Below the pieces are notes generated by a model. It was given only the letters and a program-made list of their open reading frames with translations. It had not been told where the DNA came from and did no database searches. The translations under genes and the position numbers were made by a program. Below are positions 1 to 9,045 of a stretch of 64,000 nucleotides of DNA, one piece after another. The stretch is taken from NCBI GenBank assembly GCA_027486845.1, contig JAIXOL010000030.1, positions 220,378 to 284,377 of the forward strand. The letters run 5' to 3'. How positions within the stretch are numbered: the stretch's first letter is position 1; each line of letters starts with the position of its first letter. Source of the stretch: Cytophagaceae bacterium (GTDB taxonomy: Bacteria > Bacteroidota > Bacteroidia > Cytophagales > Spirosomataceae).

Positions 1-1
1 T

Positions 2-757
2 TTTTATCTTTTTGGTGGTCTTGGCGTACTTTTAGGAGTTATTTTACTAGGTTTTCTGAAAGAACCTGTTCGTGGGCAAGCAGAAGTACAAGTCGAAAAC
101 CAAGACAACTCACATGTATTGCTTGATTTAAAACAAGATAATATTTTTGATAGCATTAAACAAGTTTTCAAACAACCAATGGTTTGGGTTTTGGTATCGG
201 TTTTTGTAGGAGCGAATTTCGTAGCCAGTATTTTCTTAACTTGGATGCCTTCGTTTCTCTACAACAAATTCAATATGAGCCTTTCGATGGCGGGACTAAA
301 CGCCACATTCTACTTACAAATGGCATCGGTTTTAGGCGTTATTTCAGGTGGATTTTTAGCTGATAAATTAGCAAAAAACCACCGAGGCGGCCGAATGATA
401 GCACAAAGTATTGGTTTGATAATGGGCGTGCCGTTTATCTTTTTGGCAGGTTGGACACTCTCCATACCAATATTGATTCTTGCACTCATCGGATTTGGCT
501 ACTTTAAAGGACTTTACGATGCCAATATTTGGGCATCGTTGCACGATGTCGTAAAACCCAAAAACCGTGCAACCGCCGTTGGTTTTATGAACTCAATCGG
601 TTGGTTTGGTGGTGGAATCGCTCCGATTGCCATTGCTTATGCCGGTACAAAGTACGGTATGAGTGCCTCAATCAGTGCAACATCGGCACTTTATTTGGTC
701 TTTGGTTTATTATTGATTTTTGGAATTCGGAAATTTATGAGAAATCAAAAATCTTGA
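2..757 (+). CDS. MFS transporter, C-terminal part (5' end outside window)
   Basis: The reading frame is open from base 2 and ends at 757, so the gene starts before the window. About 250 residues are visible: the end of one membrane helix, a charged cytoplasmic loop near residues 20-40, then about six hydrophobic segments. This is the C-terminal half of a major facilitator permease, resembling the anion:cation symporter (sugar acid/organic anion) branch, with a typical loop (ADKLAKNHRGGR) between two helices. It acts in the inner membrane. The substrate cannot be read from this fragment. The next gene on the same strand is 173 bp away, with a candidate promoter between, so it is probably a separate unit. 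Confidence 0.8.
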   Translation, partial: FYLFGGLGVLLGVILLGFLKEPVRGQAEVQVENQDNSHVLLDLKQDNIFDSIKQVFKQPMVWVLVSVFVGANFVASIFLTWMPSFLYNKFNMSLSMAGLNATFYLQMASVLGVISGGFLADKLAKNHRGGRMIAQSIGLIMGVPFIFLAGWTLSIPILILALIGFGYFKGLYDANIWASLHDVVKPKNRATAVGFMNSIGWFGGGIAPIAIAYAGTKYGMSASISATSALYLVFGLLLIFGIRKFMRNQKS

Positions 758-885
758 AGGAAGTTTTCTGCAATAAACATAACCTCTTTTATTTTTTACT
801 CAATTTTAATTTTCCAACTAAATGAATTTTCCTTATTTTAAGATAATTTAAGTTTATTTTCTGCCTGATTATCCTGCAAATTCCC

Positions 886-893
886 TAATTTTG
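886..893 (+). promoter_or_regulatory. Candidate -7 promoter element (TAATTTTG)
   Basis: TAATTTTG matches the Bacteroidota -7 consensus TAnnTTTG and lies 37 bases before the ATG at 931. A clear -33 TTG is not present at the usual distance; the nearest match is CTG at 865-867, 18 bases upstream. The rest of the 173-bp gap shows nothing else. Confidence 0.35.
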
Positions 894-930
894 GGTCATC
901 AAGAGAATATTTATTCACTAATCTCAAAAA

Positions 931-3915
931 ATGAACAATTTCACAAGGCTAAACAATATCGTCGGATGGGCGATTTTTGCCGTTGCACTCCTTACTTATA
1001 CCCTCACCGTTGAGCCAACCGCTAGTTTTTGGGACTGCGGCGAGTTTATCGCTTGTTCTTACAAACTACAAGTTCCACACCCTGCTGGGGCACCTCTTTT
1101 CTTACTCATCGGCCGTATGGCCTCACTCCTTGCGGGTGGAGATGTAACGAAAGTGGCCTTGATGGTAAATATGGTTTCGGTAATTGCTTCGGCGTTTACT
1201 ATCCTATTTATGTTTTGGACAATCTCGCTTTTGGCTCGTAAAGTGTTTGGTAAAAAAGGTGACGACCTCAACACAACTGAAATCATTTTGGTACTTGGTG
1301 CAAGTGCCGTTGGTTCGTTGGTATATGCCTTTTCTGATTCTTTCTGGTTTTCGGCAGTTGAAGCCGAGGTTTACGGAATGTCTTCGTTCTTTACAGCAAT
1401 TGTAATTTGGGCGGCTTTCCGTTGGGAAAACATCGAAGACGAATCAAAAGCTAATCGTTTCTTGATATTTACGGCTTATTTAGTTGGTCTTTCTATCGGA
1501 GTTCACTTGCTCAACCTCGTTACGATTCCAGCTTTGGGCTTAGTATATTATTACAAAAAAGCAAAGAAAATCACTTGGAAAGGAGGCGTTATCGCTTTTT
1601 TAGTAGGTTTATTAGTTTTGGCCGTTGTGAATACGGGTGTTATCACAGGTTTCCCTTCTTTGGGTTTTACGTTTGAAAAACTCTTCGTTAATACCTTCGG
1701 AATGCCGTTTAGTTCGGGCATTATTTTCTTTATAATCTTGCTCGTTGGTGGACTTACTTATGGAATTTTCTATACTCAAAAAAGAGGTATGGTTATAGCC
1801 AATACGGCTTTGATTTCATTCGCTTTTGTCTTAATTGGTTATTCTTCTTACACTATCGCTTTGATTCGTTCAAACTATAATCCGCCAATCAACGAGAATA
1901 ATCCAAGCAATGTTCTGAATTACGTTTCGTACTTGAAACGTGAGCAATATGGTAGCCGTCCGCTACTTTATGGACCGGTTTTTACAGGAAAATTGGAATC
2001 AATCGAAAATGGCGAGCCTATTTACAAAATGGGTAAAAATAGTTACGATGTTTATGATTATAAGCCAACTTACGTTTGGGGACCAAATAGCGAAAGTCTT
2101 TTACCTCGAATGTGGAGTAGCGATGGCGGTCATCAGCAAATTTATCGCCAAGAAATGGGACTTGCACAAGACCAAAAGCCTACGCTTTTTACAAATATTG
2201 GCTACATGATGAAGCGTCAGATGGGTTACATGTATTGGAGATATTTTGCATGGAATTTCTGGGGTCGCTCAAGCGATATTGAAGGTGCAGGACCAACTAA
2301 TATTTTAGAGTCGAAAAGTGCACTTCCGCCAGCCATCAAAGAAAACCGTGGACGTACTAATTTCTTTGGTTTACCAGTAATCTTAGGTATTTTAGGTTTA
2401 CTATATCACTATTTCCGTCGTGAACGTGATGCACTCGTAATGTTCCTTTTATTCTTGCTTACAGGCGTTGGTTTGGTTGTTTATCTCAATTCACCGCCAG
2501 TTGAGCCGCGTGAGCGTGACTATATCTACGTTGGTTCGTTCTATATTTGGGCAATTTGGATAGGAATTGGCGTGTTAGGCTTGTTTGATTATGTTTTGAA
2601 ATTCATCAAAAATTCACAAGTAAGAGCAGTTGGAGCAACAGTTTTAGGCTTGGCAGTACCACTTATCATGCTTCCCCAAACTTGGAAAGGTCACGACCGC
2701 TCAGGCCGCTATCACCAAGTAGATTTTGCTAAAAACTTATTAAATTCTTGTGCTCCAAACGCAATCTTATTTACGGGAGGAGATAACGATACTTTCCCTC
2801 TTTGGTATGTACAGGAAGTTGAAGGTTTCCGTACCGACGTTCGTGTATGTAACCTTAGCTTATTGGGTACAGACTGGTATTGCGAACAAATGAAACGTAA
2901 AACTTATCAATCGGAAGCATTGCCGATTACGTTTACGACCGACCAATTATTGAGTGGTGTAAACGACCAAATACCTTTCGTTGAGCGTCTAAGCGATCCA
3001 ATCAATTTAAAAGATTATTTGGAATTAGTGAAGAAAAACGACCCAGCAATTCAGATTCCTCTAACAACTGGCGAAAGTATCAACTCTTTACCTTCGGATA
3101 GCCTTTTCTTGAATTATGATGTTGAGGCAGTGAAGAAAATGGGCTTTGTGCCAAAACAATTTGAACAATATTTGACTGGTCAAATAACTTGGAATATTGG
3201 TAAACGCGACTTGTTGAAAAACGATTTGATGCAACTCGAAATGATTGCTCAAAACAACTGGAAACGTCCAATCTATTTTGCAGGGACATTAGCAAATGAC
3301 AACTATTTGAATTTAAAAGATTACATGCAGTTAGAAGGATATGCATATCGTTTATTGCCAATTAAAGTGAGTCAAGGTGATGATGGTTTTGCGAATACTG
3401 ACGTAATGTATGATAATATGCTGAAGAAAATGGCTTGGAGAGGTATGGATAACCCGAATGTATACTATGATTCAGAAACATACTTGAAAGTGCCAATCAT
3501 TACTGCTCGTTTGGCATTCTTGCGTTTGGCTGATCAATTGGTTAGAGAAGAAAAGAAAACCAAAGCAAAAGAGGTGCTTGATTATGCAAACAAAGTATTG
3601 CCTGATAACGTGATACCATTTGACCAACTTTGCACCAACTACGTCATGTATTACTTTGAAGTAGGTGATAACAAGAAAGCAATGGAAATTGCAGAAACAA
3701 TCACGAAGCGTGCAGATGGCAATTTGGCATACTTTACTCAGAAAGCGGGTCAGAAAAGTGCCGAATGGATGCCTGATAATATCCAAGATTATTTACAAAT
3801 CAATCTTCGTAATTTGCAAGTGATTAGTAATATTTGTAGCAGAAATAATCAAGAAGTCGCAGCAAAACGCTACGAAGCTATTTATAATAAATATTATTCG
3901 AGAGTGGCAGAATAG
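931..3915 (+). CDS. DUF2723 / GT117 family membrane glycosyltransferase
   Basis: The protein has 994 residues. The N-terminal half is strongly hydrophobic, with about 10-12 membrane segments. It begins with the DUF2723 signature (residues about 10-45: TLTVEPTASFWDCGEF, then PHPAGAPLFLLIGR), in which the acidic residues of the first periplasmic loop are typical of GT-C O-mannosyltransferase-like enzymes. The last 350 residues are soluble, with a tetratricopeptide-like helical region near the C-terminus (residues about 880-990). The family is related to eukaryotic TMEM260 (CAZy GT117) and is thought to use polyprenyl-phosphate sugars to glycosylate exported proteins; the bacterial substrate is not known to me. 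It stands alone and is closed by a strong hairpin terminator. Confidence 0.85.
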   Translation: MNNFTRLNNIVGWAIFAVALLTYTLTVEPTASFWDCGEFIACSYKLQVPHPAGAPLFLLIGRMASLLAGGDVTKVALMVNMVSVIASAFTILFMFWTISLLARKVFGKKGDDLNTTEIILVLGASAVGSLVYAFSDSFWFSAVEAEVYGMSSFFTAIVIWAAFRWENIEDESKANRFLIFTAYLVGLSIGVHLLNLVTIPALGLVYYYKKAKKITWKGGVIAFLVGLLVLAVVNTGVITGFPSLGFTFEKLFVNTFGMPFSSGIIFFIILLVGGLTYGIFYTQKRGMVIANTALISFAFVLIGYSSYTIALIRSNYNPPINENNPSNVLNYVSYLKREQYGSRPLLYGPVFTGKLESIENGEPIYKMGKNSYDVYDYKPTYVWGPNSESLLPRMWSSDGGHQQIYRQEMGLAQDQKPTLFTNIGYMMKRQMGYMYWRYFAWNFWGRSSDIEGAGPTNILESKSALPPAIKENRGRTNFFGLPVILGILGLLYHYFRRERDALVMFLLFLLTGVGLVVYLNSPPVEPRERDYIYVGSFYIWAIWIGIGVLGLFDYVLKFIKNSQVRAVGATVLGLAVPLIMLPQTWKGHDRSGRYHQVDFAKNLLNSCAPNAILFTGGDNDTFPLWYVQEVEGFRTDVRVCNLSLLGTDWYCEQMKRKTYQSEALPITFTTDQLLSGVNDQIPFVERLSDPINLKDYLELVKKNDPAIQIPLTTGESINSLPSDSLFLNYDVEAVKKMGFVPKQFEQYLTGQITWNIGKRDLLKNDLMQLEMIAQNNWKRPIYFAGTLANDNYLNLKDYMQLEGYAYRLLPIKVSQGDDGFANTDVMYDNMLKKMAWRGMDNPNVYYDSETYLKVPIITARLAFLRLADQLVREEKKTKAKEVLDYANKVLPDNVIPFDQLCTNYVMYYFEVGDNKKAMEIAETITKRADGNLAYFTQKAGQKSAEWMPDNIQDYLQINLRNLQVISNICSRNNQEVAAKRYEAIYNKYYSRVAE

Positions 3916-3922
3916 TTAAAAT

Positions 3923-3961
3923 AAGACTTCGCTGGGCGACATTCACTTAAAGCGAAGCCTT
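3923..3961 (+). terminator. Long-loop hairpin after the GT117 gene
   Basis: AAGACTTCGCT (3923-3933) pairs with AGCGAAGCCTT (3951-3961), one mismatch, with a 17-base loop. It lies just behind the stop codon at 3915 and in front of the stronger terminator at 3977-4011. Confidence 0.4.
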
Positions 3962-3976
3962 ACTTGAGAAACATAT

Positions 3977-4011
3977 AAAAATCCCCGTTGAATGATTCAA
4001 CGGGGATTTTT
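3977..4011 (+). terminator. Rho-independent terminator, perfect 16-bp stem
   Basis: The arms 3977-3992 and 3996-4011 are perfectly complementary around a TGA loop, with an A-rich 5' arm and T-rich 3' arm. It therefore could work in both directions, but here it separates the GT117 gene from the zinc-type TonB receptor gene. Confidence 0.8.
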
Positions 4012-4013
4012 AT

Positions 4014-4034
4014 TATATTTGCAATATCGTTGCA
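4014..4034 (+). promoter_or_regulatory. -7 element with overlapping Zur-like operator
   Basis: TATATTTG (4014-4021) matches the -7 consensus. TGCAA-TATCG-TTGCA (4020-4034), a perfect 5-bp inverted repeat with 5-base spacer, overlaps its 3' end. The ATG of the TonB receptor is at 4106. Two more copies of the palindrome lie before the lipoprotein gene at 6594. A Fur-family metal repressor (Zur) is the likely reader, because the receptor looks ZnuD-like; this is inference. Confidence 0.55.
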
Positions 4035-4105
4035 TTTATTAGCAACACAAGTTGAAAGAAACCGCTGTATGAACCGCCCTGATTTCAAATTATGCAAAAC
4101 CAAAA

Positions 4106-6502
4106 ATGAAGAAAACATTATTTCTTTACATAAATTTATTAGCTTTTGGAGTTGGTGGACTTTTCGCTCAAACACCAAAAGACTGCGATTGCTTTATTCA
4201 AGGAATTGTACAAGATGATGTCACGAAACAACCAATTATTGGAGCAGTTGTTTTGATAAAAGAATTAAATAAAGGGGTAAGCACTAATTCAAAAGGTTTT
4301 TACCGAATCTCAAATATTTGTCAAGGAAAGTACACAATTATCGGGCGAATTGTGGGTTATGAAGAAAAAAGCTATATAATCAGCTTAGAACATGGAGCAG
4401 AGCATAATATCAAATTATCTGAAACTGAACACCACTTAGCCAATATCGACATCAAGGCTCAAAAAATTGAGAACCTTACCCAAACCAAAAACACACTCGA
4501 AAATACTACTCTCGACCAAACTCGTGGGCAGTCTTTGGGCGAAGCCTTGAAACAAATTTCAGGTGTAACTACCTTACAAACAGGTAGTTCTATTGCAAAA
4601 CCAGTGATTCATGGAATGCACTCGAATCGTGTTTTGATATTGAACAATGGCGTAAGACAAGAAGGCCAACAATGGGGAAGCGAACACGCACCGGAAATTG
4701 ACCCTTTCGTCGCCAAAAAAATCACAGTTTTGAAAGGAGCGGCTGGTGTTCGCTACGGCTCAGATGCAATTGCGGGCGTAATTATGCTCGAACCAGATAC
4801 ACTCCCAGACTCTATTGTATTGAAAGGTGAAATCAATAGCGTTTATTTTACGAATGGCCGCCAAACGGTCAATTCAGGAATTATGGAAGGAGGTTTTGAT
4901 AATTCAAATGTTAAAAAATCATCTAAAATTCCATACTCTATCGGGTTTCGAATACAAGGAACTTATAAGCGTGGTGGTGATATTTCCACACCCAATTATA
5001 GATTGGCAAATACTGGAATTCAAGAAATAAACTATTCATTATCATTAGGTTATAAAAGAAAAAACTGGATAAGTGAAGTTTTCTATAGTCAATTTACTAC
5101 AAAAATTGCGGTATTTTCGGGTTCGCATATTGGGAATGTTTCTGATTTGATTGATGCAATCAAACGTGGTATTCCATTGTCGATTTACACGCCTGAAAAA
5201 TTTACTTACGCCATCGACCGACCATATCAAGACGTTCAGCATAATTTATTGAAGGTAAAAAATACGCTCAAAAATCGATTTGGAATACTTTCTCTGACGC
5301 TTGGTAGCCAGTATGATTTCCGTAAAGAAGTTGATATTTTACGTGGCGATAGAAACCTCACACAGCTTTTCAAACTAACGACTTATTCGAGCGAGTTGAT
5401 TTTTGAACACAAACCTATCTTAAAATTATTGACAGGTTCGATTGGTGTAAATAGTCTTTATCAAGAAAATCTTACCACAGGAACGCTATCCGAACCACGT
5501 TCTTCAACAGTTTTGATTCCTAACTTCAAAAATTTAACGTCTGGAGTTTTCTTAATTGAACGCATTGTACGAAATAATTGGGAAATAGAAAGTGGTTTTA
5601 GATACGATATTCGACACTTAAATGTTTATAGGATTCCGCGTGGTGGACAAAACGTAGAGAATAATACGCAAAATAATCGAAATTTTACGGGTACGCTCGG
5701 GGCAAATTATAGACCAAATTCCAGATGGAATTTTATGGCTAATGCTAGTTCGGCGTGGCGAGCGGCAACCGTGAACGAACTTTATAGCGATGGTGTGCAT
5801 CACGGAGCAGCAAGTTTTGAGCGTGGTGACGAAAATCTTGTACCAGAAGTAGCACTAAACCTTTCATTTACAGCCAATTACGTTTCTAAAAACTTTCAAG
5901 CAGAATTACATTTATACAATAATTACATTAATAATTTTATCTTTTTATCGCCTACTGGTCGCCCAGCTTTGACGATTCGTGGGGCATTTCCTGAGTTTAT
6001 TTACACACAAACTGATAGCCATTTTCATGGTTTTGATTTAAACGGAATTGTACAAATTGTAAAAAATCTTTCTCTCAATAGTAAAATTTCTTATCTAAAA
6101 GCCCAAGATTTGAGCAATAATCAACCATTGATTCAGATTCCAGCCAATCGTTGGGAAAATACGCTTCGTTATGACTGGAAAAAAACCTCGGTTTCGTTGA
6201 CAAATTTATATGTAGCCAAGCAAAATCGTATTCCGACAAAAATCATTTTCTCCGATATTCCGTATTCAGAAATTATATTTGCCGAATACGGTGGGGACTT
6301 CGCTCCTCCCCCAGCCGCTTACTCGCTTTGGAGTGCTTCGGCAAGTCAACAATTTTCGATAAATGCTAAGCAATCACTCAATATTTCGTTGACTATCAGT
6401 AATTTATTCAATACCACTTATCGAGATTATCTCAATCGCTTCCGCTATTTTTCTGATGAAATTGGTCGAAATGTGGTTTTCCGTGCTAAATATTCTTTTT
6501 AA
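4106..6502 (+). CDS. TonB-dependent outer-membrane receptor, ZnuD-like
   Basis: The protein has 798 residues: signal peptide (1-22, ending FAQ), carboxypeptidase-like regulatory domain (about 30-105), plug domain (about 120-235) and a beta-barrel ending in an aromatic residue (YSF). The plug carries the stretch GMHSNRVLILNNG followed by GSEHAPEIDPF. That pattern is typical of the family that includes the zinc receptor ZnuD, so zinc or another divalent metal is the likely cargo; this is inference from family resemblance. The upstream TGCAA-N5-TTGCA palindrome and a small lipoprotein gene behind the same kind of operator support metal control. It takes energy from TonB-ExbBD in the inner membrane. 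Confidence 0.8.
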   Translation: MKKTLFLYINLLAFGVGGLFAQTPKDCDCFIQGIVQDDVTKQPIIGAVVLIKELNKGVSTNSKGFYRISNICQGKYTIIGRIVGYEEKSYIISLEHGAEHNIKLSETEHHLANIDIKAQKIENLTQTKNTLENTTLDQTRGQSLGEALKQISGVTTLQTGSSIAKPVIHGMHSNRVLILNNGVRQEGQQWGSEHAPEIDPFVAKKITVLKGAAGVRYGSDAIAGVIMLEPDTLPDSIVLKGEINSVYFTNGRQTVNSGIMEGGFDNSNVKKSSKIPYSIGFRIQGTYKRGGDISTPNYRLANTGIQEINYSLSLGYKRKNWISEVFYSQFTTKIAVFSGSHIGNVSDLIDAIKRGIPLSIYTPEKFTYAIDRPYQDVQHNLLKVKNTLKNRFGILSLTLGSQYDFRKEVDILRGDRNLTQLFKLTTYSSELIFEHKPILKLLTGSIGVNSLYQENLTTGTLSEPRSSTVLIPNFKNLTSGVFLIERIVRNNWEIESGFRYDIRHLNVYRIPRGGQNVENNTQNNRNFTGTLGANYRPNSRWNFMANASSAWRAATVNELYSDGVHHGAASFERGDENLVPEVALNLSFTANYVSKNFQAELHLYNNYINNFIFLSPTGRPALTIRGAFPEFIYTQTDSHFHGFDLNGIVQIVKNLSLNSKISYLKAQDLSNNQPLIQIPANRWENTLRYDWKKTSVSLTNLYVAKQNRIPTKIIFSDIPYSEIIFAEYGGDFAPPPAAYSLWSASASQQFSINAKQSLNISLTISNLFNTTYRDYLNRFRYFSDEIGRNVVFRAKYSF

Positions 6503-6509
6503 TTTTTTT

Positions 6510-6562
6510 TGCAACATCATTGCATTTATGTTTTTATGTTTTATATTTGCAACAACAATGCA
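6510..6562 (+). promoter_or_regulatory. Promoter with two Zur-like operators
   Basis: The promoter is TTG (6520-6522), 19 bases, TATATTTG (6542-6549): an exact fit to the Bacteroidota type. Operator 1, TGCAA-CATCA-TTGCA (6510-6524), covers the -33 element. Operator 2, TGCAA-CAACA-ATGCA (6548-6562), covers the end of the -7 element and the presumed start site. A protein bound at either place would block RNA polymerase. Confidence 0.65.
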
Positions 6563-6593
6563 AAAGTAATATTATTTCATAAACCCATATCTC

Positions 6594-7160
6594 ATGGCAA
6601 CTAAAAGAAACCAAAGAAACATTGCTCTACTCAGTTTACTACTTAGTGTTACACTTTTTACGGTAAGTTGCAAAGATGAGGAAGTAGCTGCAGAAGAAGA
6701 AAATGAATTAATTACAACGGTAAAATTGAATTTTACAAGCGGCAGTACTACTCAATCGTTTAAATATTCTGACCCCGATGGCGATGGTGGAAAAGCTCCA
6801 ACGGTCGATGCCATTAGCCTAAAACCGAATACAACATATACACTTACTGTCGAGGTTTTGGATGAGTCGAAAATGCCAGTTGGTAATATTACTGATGAAG
6901 TGAAAAAAGAAAGCGATGAGCATTTATTTGTTTATACACCAACGCCAAGTAGTTTATTGACTTATACCTATGGCGATAAAGATGCCAAAAACTTTGGAAT
7001 TGGTATTACAGGAAGTGCCAAAACGAACGCGGCAGGTACAGGGAAATTAAAAGTTCAGCTACGCCATCAGCCGCCGATTAATGGAAAAGCAAGCAAAGAT
7101 GGCACTCCAACGCCAGGTAGCGATGATATCAATATTGACTTTAATGTGACTGTTCAGTAG
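6594..7160 (+). CDS. Small lipoprotein linked to the zinc-type TonB receptor
   Basis: The protein has 188 residues. The N-terminus has a charged start, a hydrophobic stretch and a lipobox ending SCK near residue 27, so it is probably lipidated and exported. The mature part is rich in Thr, Ser, Asp and Lys, starts with an acidic linker (residues about 28-40), and looks like an all-beta domain. No cysteine or histidine cluster marks a metal site. It lies 92 bp behind the ZnuD-like receptor but has its own promoter with two Zur-like palindromes, so both genes probably answer to the same metal signal. The molecular function is unknown; a surface-exposed or periplasmic partner of the receptor is a reasonable guess. 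Confidence 0.65.
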   Translation: MATKRNQRNIALLSLLLSVTLFTVSCKDEEVAAEEENELITTVKLNFTSGSTTQSFKYSDPDGDGGKAPTVDAISLKPNTTYTLTVEVLDESKMPVGNITDEVKKESDEHLFVYTPTPSSLLTYTYGDKDAKNFGIGITGSAKTNAAGTGKLKVQLRHQPPINGKASKDGTPTPGSDDINIDFNVTVQ

Positions 7161-7183
7161 AGGTTAAAAGAAAATTATACGCT

Positions 7184-7221
7184 AAAGCCACAGGTTTTTA
7201 CAACCTGTGGCTTTGGTTTTT
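7184..7221 (+). terminator. Rho-independent terminator
   Basis: A perfect 13-bp stem (7184-7196 with 7202-7214) around a 5-base loop is followed by a T-rich tail. It ends the metal-responsive lipoprotein transcript. Confidence 0.8.
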
Positions 7222-7278
7222 ATATACAAATTCAGCTAAAATAATTACCTTCGTAAAAAAACAATTTCAAAAAATATT

Positions 7279-7815
7279 ATGACAAAAAAACGTATTGCGA
7301 TTGACATGGACGATGTAATGGCAGCCGCAGGAAAGAAGATTTTAGCAATTTATAATCGATTAATTGGAACAGATTTTCAAGAATATCATTTTATAGATAA
7401 AGGATACTATGATGTTTTGGCAGAAGAAAATTATCATGCAGTAAGAGAGGAAATTTTTAAACCAAATTTCTTTAGAACGCTCGAAGTAATGCCCGATGCG
7501 GTTGAGGTAATCAAGAAACTACACGATAGATTTGATATTTTTATTGTTTCGGCGGCTGTTGAGTTTCCGAATTCATTAAAAGAAAAAGTTGAATGGTTAG
7601 AAGAGCATTTTCCATTTATTTCTTGGAAAAACATTGTTCTTTGTGGCGATAAAAGCATTATTTCAGCCGATTATCTGATTGACGACCACGAAAAAAACCT
7701 AAGTACTTTCAAAGGTAAAGCATTGTTATTTGATGCGATTCATAACCAAAAACTCGAAGGTTATCAACGCTTCAAGACTTGGAAAGAAATTGAGATTTTT
7801 TTTGATAATGAGTAA
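7279..7815 (+). CDS. 5'(3')-deoxyribonucleotidase-like HAD phosphatase
   Basis: The protein has 178 residues, the usual size for the NT5C group (PF06941). The N-terminus carries the HAD nucleophile motif as IDMDDVMA (Asp at residues 9 and 11), a middle motif FIVSAA near residue 90 supplies the second conserved Ser, and DYLIDDHEKN near residues 132-141 supplies the metal-binding acidic pair. The family removes phosphate from deoxyribonucleoside monophosphates and helps to balance nucleotide pools in the cytoplasm. It has no signal peptide. A terminator precedes it and the next gene is 75 bp downstream on the same strand, so it may be transcribed with the peptidase gene. Confidence 0.8.
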   Translation: MTKKRIAIDMDDVMAAAGKKILAIYNRLIGTDFQEYHFIDKGYYDVLAEENYHAVREEIFKPNFFRTLEVMPDAVEVIKKLHDRFDIFIVSAAVEFPNSLKEKVEWLEEHFPFISWKNIVLCGDKSIISADYLIDDHEKNLSTFKGKALLFDAIHNQKLEGYQRFKTWKEIEIFFDNE

Positions 7816-7890
7816 AAAATGAGAAGTTAATTTAGTGCGGTACATCTGTTTGGATATGCCACACTTGAAATTCATTTATGACAAAACCTT

Positions 7891-9045
7891 ATGACACCTA
7901 AACAAATCGTTGAAAAACTCGCATCATTCTCAAATCGTGGAGTTGCTACCGAAAATGAAGTTCCCGTACTAGATTTTCTGACACAACTATTTAACAATCA
8001 ACATGTTAGTCGAGAGTCTTTCCAAACGCCAAAAACCTATATTTCTGTAGTTTGGTGGTTGATTTTTGGACTTTCGGCGGGATTAATATGCCTGAATTTT
8101 TCTTCGATTTTAGGTTTAATAATTACTTTCCTTTTCGTAGCGATGGCTATGTTGTATTTCAATTGGTATGCTTCGCCCGTGACGAATTTTCCACCATTGG
8201 TTAAATCTCATAATCTTATCATTAAAGATAAAAATATTTCTCCCAAAGCTAAAAAATTGATTTTAATGGCTCATTGGGACACTGCTCCGATTTCGTTGCT
8301 TTATCGCCCCGAAATGGTTGGCAATTTCCGCAAATCGCTCAAAATGAGTTTAATTCTGATGATGGTGGCTCAGTTTTTAGCAATTTCTCAGTTTTTGATA
8401 CCAAACGATTTTCTGCTTTTAGTTTCCAATATTTTGGCTCTTTATTTTATTATTCAAGGCATTACGGCAACAATTGATTTTTTCAGAATGGGTTATTCAA
8501 ACGGTGCTTCTGACAATGCAACGGGTGTAGCGGCAGCCATCGAAACTGCTCAAAAACTTTGGAGCAACAACCTACAAAATCTTGATGTTGAATTGGTAAT
8601 TACTGGAGCAGAAGAAGTGGGTATGATTGGAGCAAGAGCATACATGAAAGCTCATTATCAGGAATTTACGAAAGAAACATATCTGATAAACTTTGATACA
8701 CTAGGCAGTGGGGACTTGAAAATTATTACCCAAACAGGTAGCTGGTCAACGATTGTTTATGACAATAAATTGGTAAAAACGGCTAAAGAAGTTACGGCAA
8801 ATATTGCGACGCTGAAAGAAGTAAAAACAGGAGCTTGGCACACAGCAGATTTCGATTCGGTTTGGTTTCAGCGGGCAGGAATTCCATCAGTTACGTTGGC
8901 AGCACTTGATAAAAACGGTCGAATGCCAAACATTCATCGACTAACTGATATTTTAGCCAATGTCGATTTTAAACCCATGGAAAAAGCCATAATTTTGGCA
9001 GAAGCAATCGGAATACAACTAAACACAAGCAATCATGACTCGTAA
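7891..9045 (+). CDS. Membrane-anchored M28 family zinc peptidase
   Basis: The protein has 384 residues. Two pairs of membrane helices lie around residues 52-88 and 150-195. The zinc ligands can be placed as HWDTAP (near residue 128), the Asp in GASDNATGVAA (near 210), and the GAEEVGMIGA acidic pair (near 245), with a later Asp and His (near 265 and 350). This is the aminopeptidase/carboxypeptidase Q fold. The membrane helices inside the catalytic region suggest that it acts at the inner membrane surface. The next gene overlaps its 3' end by 11 bases, which points to translational coupling. Confidence 0.75.
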   Translation: MTPKQIVEKLASFSNRGVATENEVPVLDFLTQLFNNQHVSRESFQTPKTYISVVWWLIFGLSAGLICLNFSSILGLIITFLFVAMAMLYFNWYASPVTNFPPLVKSHNLIIKDKNISPKAKKLILMAHWDTAPISLLYRPEMVGNFRKSLKMSLILMMVAQFLAISQFLIPNDFLLLVSNILALYFIIQGITATIDFFRMGYSNGASDNATGVAAAIETAQKLWSNNLQNLDVELVITGAEEVGMIGARAYMKAHYQEFTKETYLINFDTLGSGDLKIITQTGSWSTIVYDNKLVKTAKEVTANIATLKEVKTGAWHTADFDSVWFQRAGIPSVTLAALDKNGRMPNIHRLTDILANVDFKPMEKAIILAEAIGIQLNTSNHDS

